Below the pieces are notes generated by a model. That model did no database searches. It had not been told where the DNA came from and saw only the letters and a program-made list of their open reading frames with translations. From a virus, in IMG/VR virus record IMGVR_UViG_3300049043_000362, positions 1 to 43,300 of that record: a DNA stretch of 43,300 bases. One strand, given 5' to 3'. The position numbers and the translations under genes were made by a program. Below, one piece after another: positions 1-16,346 of the stretch; position 1 is the stretch's first letter; each line of letters starts with the position of its first letter.

Positions 1-503
1 GCGCACCGTTTCGTCCTGCACCATCAGCGGCGAGGCGCCGGCGGTCGTCAGGTAGGTGTAGGCGGCTTCGGCATCATCTGGCGACGCTTTGGCGAACGCA
101 TCGTGCACTCGCTTGGCCACTCGGTCGACCTCGGCAATGCGGCCAAGCGTCTGGTAGCGGCGCTCAAGGTAAGACTTGTAGCCGGGCAGGGAACCCAGCG
201 GGTCGAGGACCGCATCCGACCCGAGCCAGGAAGTCGCGCGCGGTCTGCCGGTAGCCGCGGCGCACGGCGGTTTGCTGGTTGGCGGCAGCCTGGGCAGGGT
301 TGCGGTTGAAAACCGCTGACGTCTGGGAGGCCCGGAAGCGGCTTCACTCCGAATGCCTTTCGCGCCCAAGCGTTCACTTCGCTCGCGTGCTGCGCGAGTG
401 CTTGCTGCTCGGAGGGCGTCAGCATCTCGGAAGCCGATGAGGTATCGGGCTTCGGCATGAGTGAGGGCTTCGGGTCGAGTGTGGAAGATTCGTTCGATGA
501 CAT
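1..503 (-). CDS. Start of a large phage protein, cut by the left window edge
   Basis: The start is ATG at 503, preceded by AAAAGGAGG at good spacing. The product opens with a Ser/Pro-rich stretch, then MLTPSEQQALAQHASEVNAW. Two frame changes, near 300 and near 225, are needed before a clearly coding stretch resumes (LPGYKSYLERRYQTLGRI, then AAYTYLTTAGASPL), which runs off the edge. The first part overlaps, in another frame, the end of the phosphoribosyltransferase domain of the upstream gene, so the two genes overlap by at least about 100 bases unless further indels are hidden here. Function is unknown. Its position after the DarB-like genes makes a virion or co-injected protein likely, but that is inference. 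Confidence 0.6.
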
Positions 504-3500
504 CGCCGAACCTCCTTTTCAGAGCCGCGATCAGGGTCGCAGGAGGCGCCATTGTAGTCTCGCGGCTGGCGTTTGCCAACAGCGCCGTACCCACGATTTT
601 CCCCGCCTCCTTCGCGGATGTGATCGGCGATTTCGGCCAGCGTGCCTCCCATCGTCGAAACGTCGTCGACCACCACGTAACGACTGTCCTTGAGCACGGG
701 CCCGGCGAACAGCGGCCGCGCGATCATGCGCTCCATCGGCCGTGCCCCGGTGTGATGGGCACGGTTCGTCTGGATGGCATCCTGCGCCACATGCCCATCC
801 GTGCCGGCCGCCAGCCAGGCCGCGAACATGGCTGGGATGGCGTTGCGCCCACTCGCCTCCTCGGCCATCGGCGCCACAAACAGCGTGCCGGGCGGGAACA
901 TCCTGCGCGCGCGCTTCAGCGCGGCGTCATCGACAAGGTCGCGCACAAGACGTTCTGCGGGCCTCGAGGTCGCCCGCCTTTGCCGCTTTGTCAGTCCGGG
1001 TGCGCCTTCAGGGTGTCGGTGTTGCCGGCCCGCGTCGAAGTGTGCGGCATCGCGTGGCAATCCCTTCTTCTCGCACCGCGCGCGAGAACAGCGCGATCTG
1101 GCCCTCGAACAGGTCTGTCCTGGTGGGCCGTGACCTTCTTCGAGCCCGGTTTCACCGGCTGCGCGGCGCGGCGCTCCTCCTCGGCCGCAGCGGCTTCGCG
1201 CTCGGTCTTGGTCTTGAGGTGGTCCTCGGCGTAGGGGGACGAAAGGTACTGGGTTTCCATTGCGCGAAAACAGCGGCGGTGCCGTTCGCGCAGCCGTTCG
1301 AGCATGCCCTGGGTGAAGCGGAAACCGGGTTGCAGGTTCTGGCCGGCGCCCTTCTCGAAGCCACCAGTGGCGGCAAAGTCTTGTGCTGCCTGCTTGCTGT
1401 CGAAGTTGCCGCCGCGGATCTGGCTCGACACCGGACTCCGGATTCTCGGCCCATACTTGCCATACGTCACCGCGCTGAATGATGCGGGCGGTCGCTGGGT
1501 CAAACGCGGCCATGGGGTATCGGCCTTCACGCTTGTGGGGTACGTCGACGGCAACGCCTTCCACCTTCCCGCCCCCAGCTTCTTCAGCAGGTCGCCGGCC
1601 ACCTTCGGCACGATCTGGTCGTAGAAGGCGCGCATGCCTTCGCCGCCGACCTTTCCGGTCTACGTCCGACAACAGCATGTCGCCGGTGCGACTTTTCATT
1701 CCGGCGCCATCAATGATGCGCTGGGCAATCTCCTTGCCCACGTAGTCCGCCAGCTTGTCGGCCGGCACATCGCGCGCCAGCGTTTGCCATTCGGCGCCGC
1801 GGGCCACGGGATGGCCTTGAGTTCGTAGAGCCCCGCTTTGTTCTTGAAGTAGCTGAGTTGCTGAACCTGCTTTGACAGATCAAGATCTGCCATCCGCTCC
1901 CCAGTGGAGAACACCACCCCATCCAGCCCCTCGTCGGCGGCCATGATGATGGCGCGCTTCATGGCGAGGGTGAGCCAGGCGTCGGTTTTTCTGGACGAAG
2001 GGGGCGACGGGCGTTTCTCTTCTTCGCGCTGTTGCCCCCGCACTTGACGTTCGAGAATTTCAAGTGCTCGCTGACTGCGACCGTGCAGTTCGATTTCACC
2101 TGCGCAGTTCTGCGCGGAGGTCGGCGATTCGCTTCGGGTCCGGGCTTCCAAACCCCTGTTTCCTTCCCTTCTGGAACGAATTGCTCTGGAACGCAAACGG
2201 CCGCAGGTAGCGCCCGCCATCGGCGCCCTGGTCACGATGTCGGCGCGGAAGTGGGCTACTACGTTGGGTTGGTCCCAGTGGCTGCCGCGGAACGTGTCCG
2301 AACTTTCGGTCGGTAGCCGATCTGCATTCGCGCGCCCGTATGGGTCGGACTCATCCACGGGCGATCCGTCTAGCCAAGTGCGCTTGACCGGCAGCGTCAA
2401 CAGCACCTCGCGGTAGCCTTTCGCCGCCGGGTAGCTGATAGTTGGCGTACTTGGCGCCCCCAGCCGGGTTCGGATTGTCCGGCCCTTCCGGCATTCCCGC
2501 GGCGCCATCAACACCGGCTCGGATGATTGCCTGTTGGTCGGGCGTCAAATCATCGAAATTGGCGTCGTATTCGTCCTGCGCATACTCGTCATACTGTCGT
2601 TTCCGGTCGGCGGTGTCCAACACCGTCGTTTCAACCTTCACCCCACCCGCGCGCAGATACTCCAGCACCGCCTCGCGCGGGATCTTGGCGCTCTGTCCAC
2701 GCAGCCAGTCTTCCAGCCCGGACCACTCGACCTCGTCGACCTTCACGATGCCCTTGGATACCCAGCCGCGCGTACGCCGCATCCAGCCATCCGCGTCCAT
2801 CATCCTGGCCGGCTCGGCTGCCACGGCGCGCGCAAGGGCTGAGTAGAACGGCGCTGGCCGGTGCGAGTAGGCCGCCACCATGTCGGAGATCCGGCTGGCT
2901 GGAACGGTGTCGCCGCGCTCGACGTAGGCCCGCGCCGCGGCCAGCATGCGCGCCGCGTCCGTGTCGGTGATGCCCTCCAGCCAGGCGGCTGCGCGCGGCA
3001 TGTTCATGCGACGCAATGCGTCGGCGATGACCGCCATCAGGCGCTGGAGCCGGTGATCTTGTCGCCGCGCCGGCCCGGTTGGCCAAGGCCTCCTCGATCG
3101 ACAACAACTTGACCACCCGCGCCGCCTCTTTTGGGGTCATGCCGGCATCCACGCGCTGCTTGATCGCGTCCTCGCCGAACCTGTCCATCCAGCGCGCCGC
3201 TTCCTGCCGGATGTTCTTGTTGTTGCTCCACAGCTACGCAGCACCGCATCAAGCTCTGGGCCGAACGCACCGCGCAGCCCGTGGATGGCCCATGAGCTCA
3301 TGGAACAGCGTGATCTCGACCTCGGCGGGCGTGCGCAACCGCGCGCAAACAGATAGACCTGCCCGCCATGGTAGGCGCCCAGCGCATCGTCCGGGGCCGC
3401 AAAAGGCGCATAGGAAGGGTCGGGCAACACCACCACCGGAGCGTCAACTGGCAGCCGATAGCCGGTGATCTGGGTGCGCACGGCGAGGACCGTCATGCCG

Positions 3501-6500
3501 TCGGCCGTCTGGAAGCCGCTGCGGGCGTAAACCGGTCCGTCGGCAATGGTGATGCCGTATTCGGCCGCCGATTTTGGACCGTTCGGGGTCTTCGACATCG
3601 ATTGCGTCCAGCGGCGCTGCGACGTCCACCAGCTTCAGCGCCGCGCCGATGTTGGCGAAAAGCGGAATTCCGTTCGTGCGCTCCGAGACACTCGCCCCCG
3701 TGCACCAGGATCGCGCCGGCCGCATTGGCCTGGCTGATCGCGCGATACACCGCGCCCAAGCCGCCTGTGCCACGCAGTTGCGCAGCCAGCTTGGCATCCA
3801 GCGGCACCCACGCCACATAGCGATTCTGCGCATCCATCAGCATGAGGCCCGGCCCCTGGCCGCGGCCGTACACGCTGGCCGCCATTTGCTTGGCCACCCC
3901 CGGCGAGGACAGTGCCAGCGCCAGCATTGGGTTGAATGACGTATCAATTTCGCGTTCGATCACGGGCACCGTCACGCTGGCCGTGGAAGACGGGATGTCG
4001 GCCGGACCATCCTTGTCGGCAAAGCGGCGACCAGCCACCGCGATCAGGTCCATTGGCTCGATGCCGCTGCCGTTGAATGCGTCGATCAACGTCCGGTGGA
4101 TCATGCGGTCGGCTGGCGACAGTTGGGCCGTACCGGAAGGGTGATTGCGCGGAAACCAAATCGCCGCCGCTCCCGGCACACGCACCGCTTCCGCGACCAC
4201 AGTGGCCGGATAAACGGCGGTTTGCGCTCAACGCGCCCTTGAACCAGCCGACGACAGCCAAGGGCTTGCCGTCTTTGTCGGTGACAATGGCGTCGAAACG
4301 CTCGACGGCGGATTTGTAAAGATAGCGCGTGGCGGCCGCAAGGTCGGCGACGCTGCGAATGTGCGCCGCGCCTAGCTGCCGCTGAGTGGCAACGCCCACT
4401 GCGGTGTTGGCCAAGCATCGTCGCCGTCCGGCGCCGGCGTGTCCCCGAGCTCGGCCGTGGTCGATGCACCAGTCGCATTCGGTGCGACTCTCGGCACTTC
4501 GATGCCAACCTCGGCGCCGCCTTGGGAGGTTGAGCTCCAGCGGATCCCCGAACAGGTCGGTGGGTGTACTCGGCCGCCGGCTCATTGGCCACCGGCGGCT
4601 CGGCAGCTACCGCCTGGACAAACGCCGCGCGATCGGCTTCGGTGTCGAACGAGAAACCGGGCTTGATCGTGGCAGTTGTAGCGGCTGTAGTGGCCGTTGT
4701 GGGCCTTGGCCAGCCGCTCCAGGCGAAAGCGTCGCGTTCGACGCGCTCAGTCGGCCGGGTCAGGGACATGGTCTGGCCGGTCCGGGTGCGTTTTTGCTCG
4801 AACGACGTCCAGGCCAGGCCGGGGATCGCACTGCGGCGCCGGCGCGGAGCCGGACTGCGGCGCGGCCACCGGCGGCGCGGCGCCCGGCTGCGGACTGTGC
4901 GAAACGGTATCCTCGGCCTTGCGGCGCCGGCCGCGGATCGACGGCGACATCCTCCAGCGCATCAAACAGGTCGGTGATCGTGTCGATGGACGACAGGTCG
5001 AGGTTGCGCGGGTTGGGCAGGGTGTCGGCCGAGCCCTTCTGCCACACCACGCATGCGCGTGCGCACACTGGTGCCGGCGCGCTCGAAGGTCACATCCGGC
5101 AGGTTGACCGTCAGCACGCGGCCGCCGCGCGCGGGAATCGTACGGCCGGTTGCGGTCGTGCGCGAATGCAGGTTTTCGCCCTCGAATTCTTCCAGCCGTT
5201 TGTCGGCAAGCCGGGCCCTCGGGAAACAGCGCGATCAGGCGCCCGCCCTCGCGGAGGTGGCCCCACGCCTTGGTGATGTGCTCGAACGCCAGCGCCGATC
5301 CGTGGCTGCCCGGGCGGTTGTACGGCGGATTCATGACGATCCCGTCGTACTCGTCGACGATGTGGTGATCCTCGAAGCTGCCGTTCTCGATCTTGCCGTC
5401 AAAGGCCAGCGCCAACTTGGCCGCGAGCTCGTAGGAGGGCTCGATGGCGGTTCGCACCGTGTTGTCGGGCATCCAGCGCGCCAGTGCGCCGTGGCCGGCG
5501 GATGGCTCAAGCATGGCTTCGCCGCCGCGCATCATGGCCCACTGCATCATCTTCAGGCCGATGGGCTCCGGCGTCGGAAGAGCTCGATCCCCTCCTGGCT
5601 CTTGGTGCGCGAGGTCTGTCTTGGTCTGGCCAAAGTAGTAGGATTTCGCGCGATCGTACTCACTGGCGCCGCCCAGCCCGCGCAGCGCACGGTCGTTCTC
5701 CTTGCCGCCCTTGCCTTCGTCTGAGTGCCCGGGCGGGAAAGTGTCGGCCGCCTCGAAGGCTTGCACGAAAGCATCGAACAGTCCGCGCGCGGCTTCGCCC
5801 TGGCCCAGGCTTTCGGCCGCGTCGGCGCGCCGGGAAACCTTCTCTGCGAACGCGATGCGCTCCCAGCTGGTGCCGGTGTTGAAGTAACGGATGATCGCGT
5901 CGGTCATCTGGCCGATGCGGTAGATCCGGCCCTCCTGCTGAATCGCGGAGGTGGGCTTGGTGGGCATGCCCAGGTTGATCAGCACGCGCTGGTGCCGTCC
6001 GGGTGGTGTCGTGAAGGCTGATGCCTTCCTTGCCGGCGTCCGACTGCACCACGATCACATCGACGCCGCTGTTGTCGTCGTTGAACTTGGCGACGTTCTC
6101 GATCCGCTTCTTGTCCGACACGTCGCCGTTGACCAGCACCGCCGTCGGGAACGCTTTCACCAGCGATTCAACTGGGCGCGCCGCGGCGAACGGGTAGTCG
6201 ATCAGATCCTGGAACGCGGCCGCAAATGCTTCATAGTTGCGGCGGATGTCCGCGTCGCGGCTTATCCAGCCTTCCGCCAATGCAAACGGGTTGACACCGC
6301 CGCCGACTTTGAAATCGTGAAAAACCACTACCTTGCGGCCCTTGGCCATGTGCGCCCGAATTACCGGGATTGCGGCCTCGGCCTCGATCGCCTCCAAAGT
6401 GAACGCGCGGGCCAGGTAGTCGAACTGGCCCATGATGATGTCCTTGAGCTGCACCGCTGCTTGTCGGATTCCGAGCTCCGCAGCCATGTGATCGCCTCAT

Positions 6501-7912
6501 CGATGCGCCGGCCGATGGCCGACGGGGTCAGGATGAACCGCCGGTCGTAGTCGAACGGCACATCCAGCGCACGGCCGGACAACACGCCGCTCTTCTTCAG
6601 CCAGGCGTTGAACTGACGCTGCATCAAGCCGCGATCGACCTTGGCGCCGGGCTCGGTGAGCTTGTTGTAGCGCATGCGCCAACCGAAGTGCTGCATCATG
6701 AACTGCTGGTACGCATCGCCGTCGTTGTATCCGCTGCGCGACGTCTTGGCGTAGTCGAACAGGTAGCCCTCGGCGTAATCGATGTTCTTCTCGCGCGCAA
6801 ACGGGCTGGCCGACAGCAGGGTAACGCGCGCGCGGTCCTGCGGCTGTATGGCGGCGACCTCGGCCCGGGCCTCTTCGAGGAACGGGCGGAACTTGCCCCA
6901 GGCTTCATCCAAAGCGGCCTCCAGCTGCGGCGCCTGACGATCCCTGCGATTCTTCACCGCGCAGTCGTAGGCCTCCTGGGCGCGCTCGACGGCGTCCCAC
7001 TCGGCCGGGTGCAGCATCTTTGCGCGCTTGGTGGCGCCACGCGGGTTCCCGGTGATCGCGCGCAGCGATTCAAGCCACTCGGTGGTGTTGCCGGTCTGGC
7101 CCTGCATCAGCTTGTGAGCTTCGTCGGTGACAACCAGATCCCACTTCCCATGCGCCAGGGAGCCATTGGCGCCCAGGTTCTCGTAGGTGGTGATGACGAT
7201 GCCGCGCTGGCCGTTGTCGCGGGTGTTCTCCAGCTTTCTGATCGTCAGGCCCAGGTTGCGGCCGCGCGCAATCCAGTCCGAGATCACATTCTCACCCGGC
7301 GCGGCGATCAGGATGTTGTCCATCCCCTGCCGCTCAAACCGGTAGATGACGCCCAGTCCGGTGTAGGTCTTGCCGGTGCCCGTGCCGTTCGTAAACAGCA
7401 TGCCGTAGCCGTCCGGCTTGGCATACCGCTGCTCGGCCTTGAAAACGTCTTCCTGCCGATCCTTGTCCAGGAACGGCAGGGTGGCGCGGATGTTCTCCAG
7501 GTCGCCCGGCTTGACCGGGATCTCGCGCGCCGCTAGTTGAGCACGCCGCTTGGCAGCTTCGTCGGTTGGGCGAGCAGCGCGCGCAGCTTCTTCTGATCCG
7601 CCGCGGTCAGGCTGTACTCCATCGAGGCCAAAGAGATCGCCTCCTCCACCGTTGTCAGTTCCGGCAGGGCCTGTCGGAGGGAGGGGTTGTGTTTCGTTTC
7701 GATATACCGGGAGATCGCCGCGTTTTCCGCCAGCAACGGCGCCACCACCAGATACGCCAAGATCACCGGCGTCGGCATCCCCTTGTGCTCCAGCGCCTTC
7801 CCGATCTTGTCCAGCGTCCGGGTCAAGGTCGAATCGTCCATCAACATCAGACGGGTCCAGTCTCGGCTGCGCAGGGGTTGGCTGCTGGCCAGGTCGTTCC
7901 AGATCGCCTGAT

Positions 7913-7925
<13 letters not shown>
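300..7925 (-). CDS. DarB-like giant protein: Snf2 helicase, N6-adenine methyltransferase, JAB, metallopeptidase and phosphoribosyltransferase domains
   Basis: About 2,500 residues with roughly ten frame changes. ATG 7925 follows CCCAAGGAGAACGGCG. Order: a helical N-terminal domain (7925-7533); a Snf2-type helicase with Walker A NGTGTGKT (7366-7389), DEAH (7114-7125), LLSASPF and QQEGRIYRIGQ (5908-5940); a DNA methylase with EPSAGHGAL (5482-5508) and NPPY (5320-5331); a RadC/JAB domain with RNHPSG (4132-4149); a zincin-like HELMGH (3285-3302); a polyvalent-protein domain around RGSHWDQPNVVAHF (about 2250-2300); and a phosphoribosyltransferase with PRPP loop VVVDDVSTMGGT (641-676). In phage P1, DarB-type proteins are packaged and protect injected DNA from type I restriction. 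A similar antirestriction role here is inferred. The 3' end near 300 is uncertain. The N-terminal domain may be a separate 130-residue gene, because its frame stops at 7533. Confidence 0.75.
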
Positions 7926-13140
<5,215 letters not shown>

Positions 13141-14264
13141 TTATTGACCTCCCCACCATTTGCTGAAGTCTTTCCCTGTCGCTGCCGACGCGCCCGCGGC
13201 ACCACCGGCAACCTCGTCCAGTTTTCGCTGGCGCTCGATTTCTTCCAAGGCTTGGTTTGCGGCCTTCTCTGGCGCCATGCCGCTACGAACGAGTTCGCCC
13301 ATGCGCGCAACCGACTTGCGGTAATTGGGCTGAGATGTCGGATCAAGGCCTCCAAGCGAATTGGCCTTGAAGTAATCCGCAATGACCGACTTGCCGCGCG
13401 ACATCCGCATGTCCTCGTTTTTCTGGGTGGCAGCGTCCTGGGCGATCCGGTCGGCCGGCTTGTAATCGCGCGGGTTGTTGGCGACTATCTCGACCTCGCC
13501 GCCCTGCACCTTGGCAAGGGATCCGCCGTTGCCCAGGATCTTGTAATCGGCTGGATTCGTCCGGTTGAATGCCGCTTTCATCTGCTCTGGGCTCAACACA
13601 ATCAGCGGATTGCCGTTGGTATCGTTGATCACGGTCAGCTTGCGCTTAGGGTCATTGGGATACTTGGGGTCCGGCGCGTGACCGATGTCGCCGATTTGCG
13701 CGCCCTTCAGGGCTGCCAATGCCCCGCTGTTGGCTACGTTTTGCGCGTATTGAATCGACGCGCCCTTATCGCCGATCTGCATGGAGTGCATGAAGCCGGC
13801 AATCAGCATGTCGTTGCTTTGCAGTTCCGACAACGCATTTTTCGCTTTTGCCTGGGCAATCATTTGCGGCAAGGCATCGACGGCGATTCTCGACTGCTCC
13901 AGCGCCACCCGACTTGCGTTGAGCTTGGAGCCGAGCTCGTTGTCGGCAGCATCGAAAAAGGTCTTCAGGTGGCCGCGCTGGTGATCAACGGCCTGTTGCT
14001 CGATGTCGGTCTTGGTCGAGGTCAGGCGCGATTCCGCACCCACCCGGCCGGTCGCCGCCGTATCGCGCGCAGTGCCCAAGCGCGCTGCCGCGCGCGCGAC
14101 GCTTCGGTGCGGTCGCCCAGCGTGGAATCCTCTGCGGCCATGCGCTTGATCCCGCTCTCGCGCACCGCGCGCGTGTAGTCGCGGGCGTCCTGCTCGTCGT
14201 TGCCCTCGTTGATGCCGCGCAGCACCTGGCCGGCGCCGGTCAGAAGTTGTCCCAATCCCGCCAT
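13141..14264 (-). CDS. Probable internal virion protein
   Basis: About 374 residues. ATG 14264 is preceded by GGGAGGCTGAC. One frame change near 14080 joins the N-terminus (MAGLGQLLTGAGQVLRGINE) to an uninterrupted 310-residue stretch ending KDFSKWWGGQ. The protein is rich in Ala and Gln with long amphipathic helices and some beta-type segments (RKLTVINDTNGNPLIVLSPE), and has no transmembrane segment. The TAA stop abuts the ATG of the DdrB-like giant gene. I do not recognise the family. Position between an Ala/Gly-rich structural gene and the giant injected-type proteins suggests a capsid-internal or ejection protein. Confidence 0.7.
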
Positions 14265-14265
14265 G

Positions 14266-15641
14266 TCAGCCTCCCATGCCGCGACGCCGCGCAGCCATGA
14301 TTTGCGGCGCGTTTGCCGCGTTGCCCTCGATCGCGCGGCGCGCGGTGCCGATGGCGTTGATCACATGCAAGAGCGGGTAGCCCAGGACGTCGGCTGCCGC
14401 CTTCTCGTTGACCACGCCCTCGCCGTTGCTCACGGCAATCGGCTGGCCGGTGTCCGACATCGCCGCGACCTCGTCGTCCGTGGGCCCTGCCCGGGCCGAC
14501 AACGATGCCGCCGTCGGCCATTTTCTTCTTGCCCCGGGTGGCGGCCGGTTGCGGTCCATTTCGCGCAATTTGGCTTCGCGCTCGGCATCCGTGAGGCGGC
14601 GCGGCCCGGCGCCCGCGTTTGCAAATTCGGTTTGCGTCATGGTTCCGCCGGCCGGGGCCGACGTTGGCTGGGCCGCCGCCTGTCCGCGGTCGCCGCGCAC
14701 CTCCATGTCGGCCATCGCCTGGGCATCCATACCGGCGCGGGGCGGCGTGTAGCGGCGCATCGGTCCGGCGTCGGCGAGAAGCATGCGCTCATCGTCGATC
14801 ACGCCGCCGTCTGCGTACCCGGTCCCGCGACGCGCGGCGCCAATCACGCCACCGTCGCGGAAGCTGAAGTAATCTGGCGCGCTGTCGTTCCACGCCGATG
14901 TGCCCGGGCTGTAGCTGCCACCCCAATCGGCATTGTTGTATGGCGTCGCGCCGCTTACAACGCCGCCGCCGCCATTCATGTTGAAGCCATTCTTTGCCCA
15001 GTTGGAAGCGGCCGTGCCGGCGGCGCGCGCGATTGGCGCCACCGCGTAACCGGCGTCCATGTTGCTGGTGCGGCCGCGATTCCACGCCTGGTTGAACTGG
15101 TTGGCGCCGGCGGTCAGCGCTTGCGACGCGGAGCTCAGTCCTTGCGCCGCCGTTGCGTCCATGTTCCGCCCGAATCCGAATAGCCGCCTGCTTGAGCGTC
15201 AGGCCGCGATTGATTTCCGCGTCGCGCGCAGCCGTTTGCGCTGCCGCATCGTTGGCCGCCGCCATCAAGTTGGCGTCCTGCGTCATGGCCATGGCGGCCG
15301 GCGAGTCCGGCGAAATGCCTCGCGCGCGCGCCATGTCGGCGCTGGCTTTGAGTGCGGCGGCGGCAGTTTGTGCGCCGGTGCCGTGGGCCGCCCCCATCTT
15401 GGCGGCGATCATTTCCGGCGTGCCCGCAGATGAGGCGTCGGCAATGAACTGATCTTCCAGCGGGCACAAACTTCGATTTGTACCGGGCATTCATTTCCTG
15501 CGCGATTTGCGTTTGCGCGTTGGCCAGCGCCTCCTGGCCCGGGCTCACGCCGCCACCGCCGCCACCGCCGCCACCGCCGCTGTCGCTCAGTGCACTGCTG
15601 ACTACGGCGCCAACAACAGGCGCAATAACTGAACTAGGCAT
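14266..15641 (-). CDS. Ala/Gly-rich virion structural protein with DGG motifs
   Basis: About 458 residues. The start overlaps the stop of the acetyltransferase gene by 8 bases, with AAAGGGA upstream. Frame changes near 15480, 15175 and 14520. The N-terminus has a run of ten glycines (near 15555-15585) after a hydrophobic MPSSVIAPVVGAVVSSAL segment. The middle is helical and Ala-rich. The C-terminal part carries repeated DGGVI/DGGIV motifs and PIAVSNGEGVVNEKAAADV, a pattern common in phage tape-measure or internal virion proteins. Structural role is inferred from composition and neighbours; the exact function is unknown. Confidence 0.65.
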
Positions 15642-16149
15642 CGTTGATCCCTTTCACGATTTTCGAGTACACAACCTCGGTATGCACATACCCGCAGCGC
15701 CTGAATAGAACGCTTACATCGTGCGCAGTCTTACAGGCCAGCGTGATGCGATTGACGCCCATGCGCGCCAATTCCGTTTCGCAAAATCGCAACATGCGCA
15801 ACGCTATCGTGCCTTTCCGGTAATCGGGCAGCAAAAACATGCTGTCCAACAACGCCTCCCGCGAATTGCAGGAATGGCGGCCCTGCTGAATAAAGAACAG
15901 GTAATCGCCCACGATCCGGCCGGCATCGCGCGCGGTTGCCATGAACAGCAACCCCATTGCCTCGATCTTGCAGTAGTAGTCGTAGTCGATAGCCAACCCG
16001 ACGTCGTGGCGGTCTTCTTCCGTTTCCAACCAATGCTGTTGGTGAATGGGCTTTAATTCGTCGACGCATGCGGCAAACGACTCCACCTGAAACGCCGGAT
16101 TGATCGCGGACCTTCTCGCTGGCTCCTCAACCATGGTCATGCTTGTCAT
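15634..16149 (-). CDS. GNAT-family acetyltransferase
   Basis: 171 residues, intact. ATG 16149 overlaps the previous stop (ATGA); a second ATG at 16140 is possible. The fold is indicated by LDSMFLLPDYRKGTIALRML, where YRKGT sits at the acetyl-CoA pyrophosphate-binding loop of motif A, and by a C-terminal VLFRRCGYVHTEVVYSKI typical of GNAT motif B. Single-domain GNAT proteins embedded among phage virion genes are known in several podophages, but their substrates are mostly unknown. It could modify a host protein or a virion component. The stop overlaps the start of the next structural gene, so translation is coupled. Confidence 0.8.
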   Translation of the reverse strand: MTSMTMVEEPARRSAINPAFQVESFAACVDELKPIHQQHWLETEEDRHDVGLAIDYDYYCKIEAMGLLFMATARDAGRIVGDYLFFIQQGRHSCNSREALLDSMFLLPDYRKGTIALRMLRFCETELARMGVNRITLACKTAHDVSVLFRRCGYVHTEVVYSKIVKGINDA

Positions 16150-16346
16150 CCGTTCATCCTGTCGATCACTTCGTTGAGCTTGTTTTGAATCTCCTGCGTG
16201 GTTGCCGTGCCGTTCAAGCGCGCGATCTGGCCGCCGCTGCGGCCGGTCAGGCGATGCAGCAGTTCGCGCATCGGCTGCAGAATGCGCGCAACGACGGGCT
16301 CGATGCCTTGCACATCCGGAATGCTGGGAGTCTTTCGGTCGGTCAT
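16146..16346 (-). CDS. Small hypothetical protein
   Basis: 66 residues, intact, predicted mostly helical (RILQPMRELLHRLTGRSGGQ, then TQEIQNKLNEVIDRMNG). Start and stop both overlap neighbouring genes in ATGA arrangements, so it is translated within the late operon between a large structural protein and the acetyltransferase. No family recognised. The C-terminal heptad-like pattern suggests a short coiled coil, perhaps an oligomerisation or chaperone-type protein. Confidence 0.6.
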   Translation of the reverse strand: MTDRKTPSIPDVQGIEPVVARILQPMRELLHRLTGRSGGQIARLNGTATTQEIQNKLNEVIDRMNG

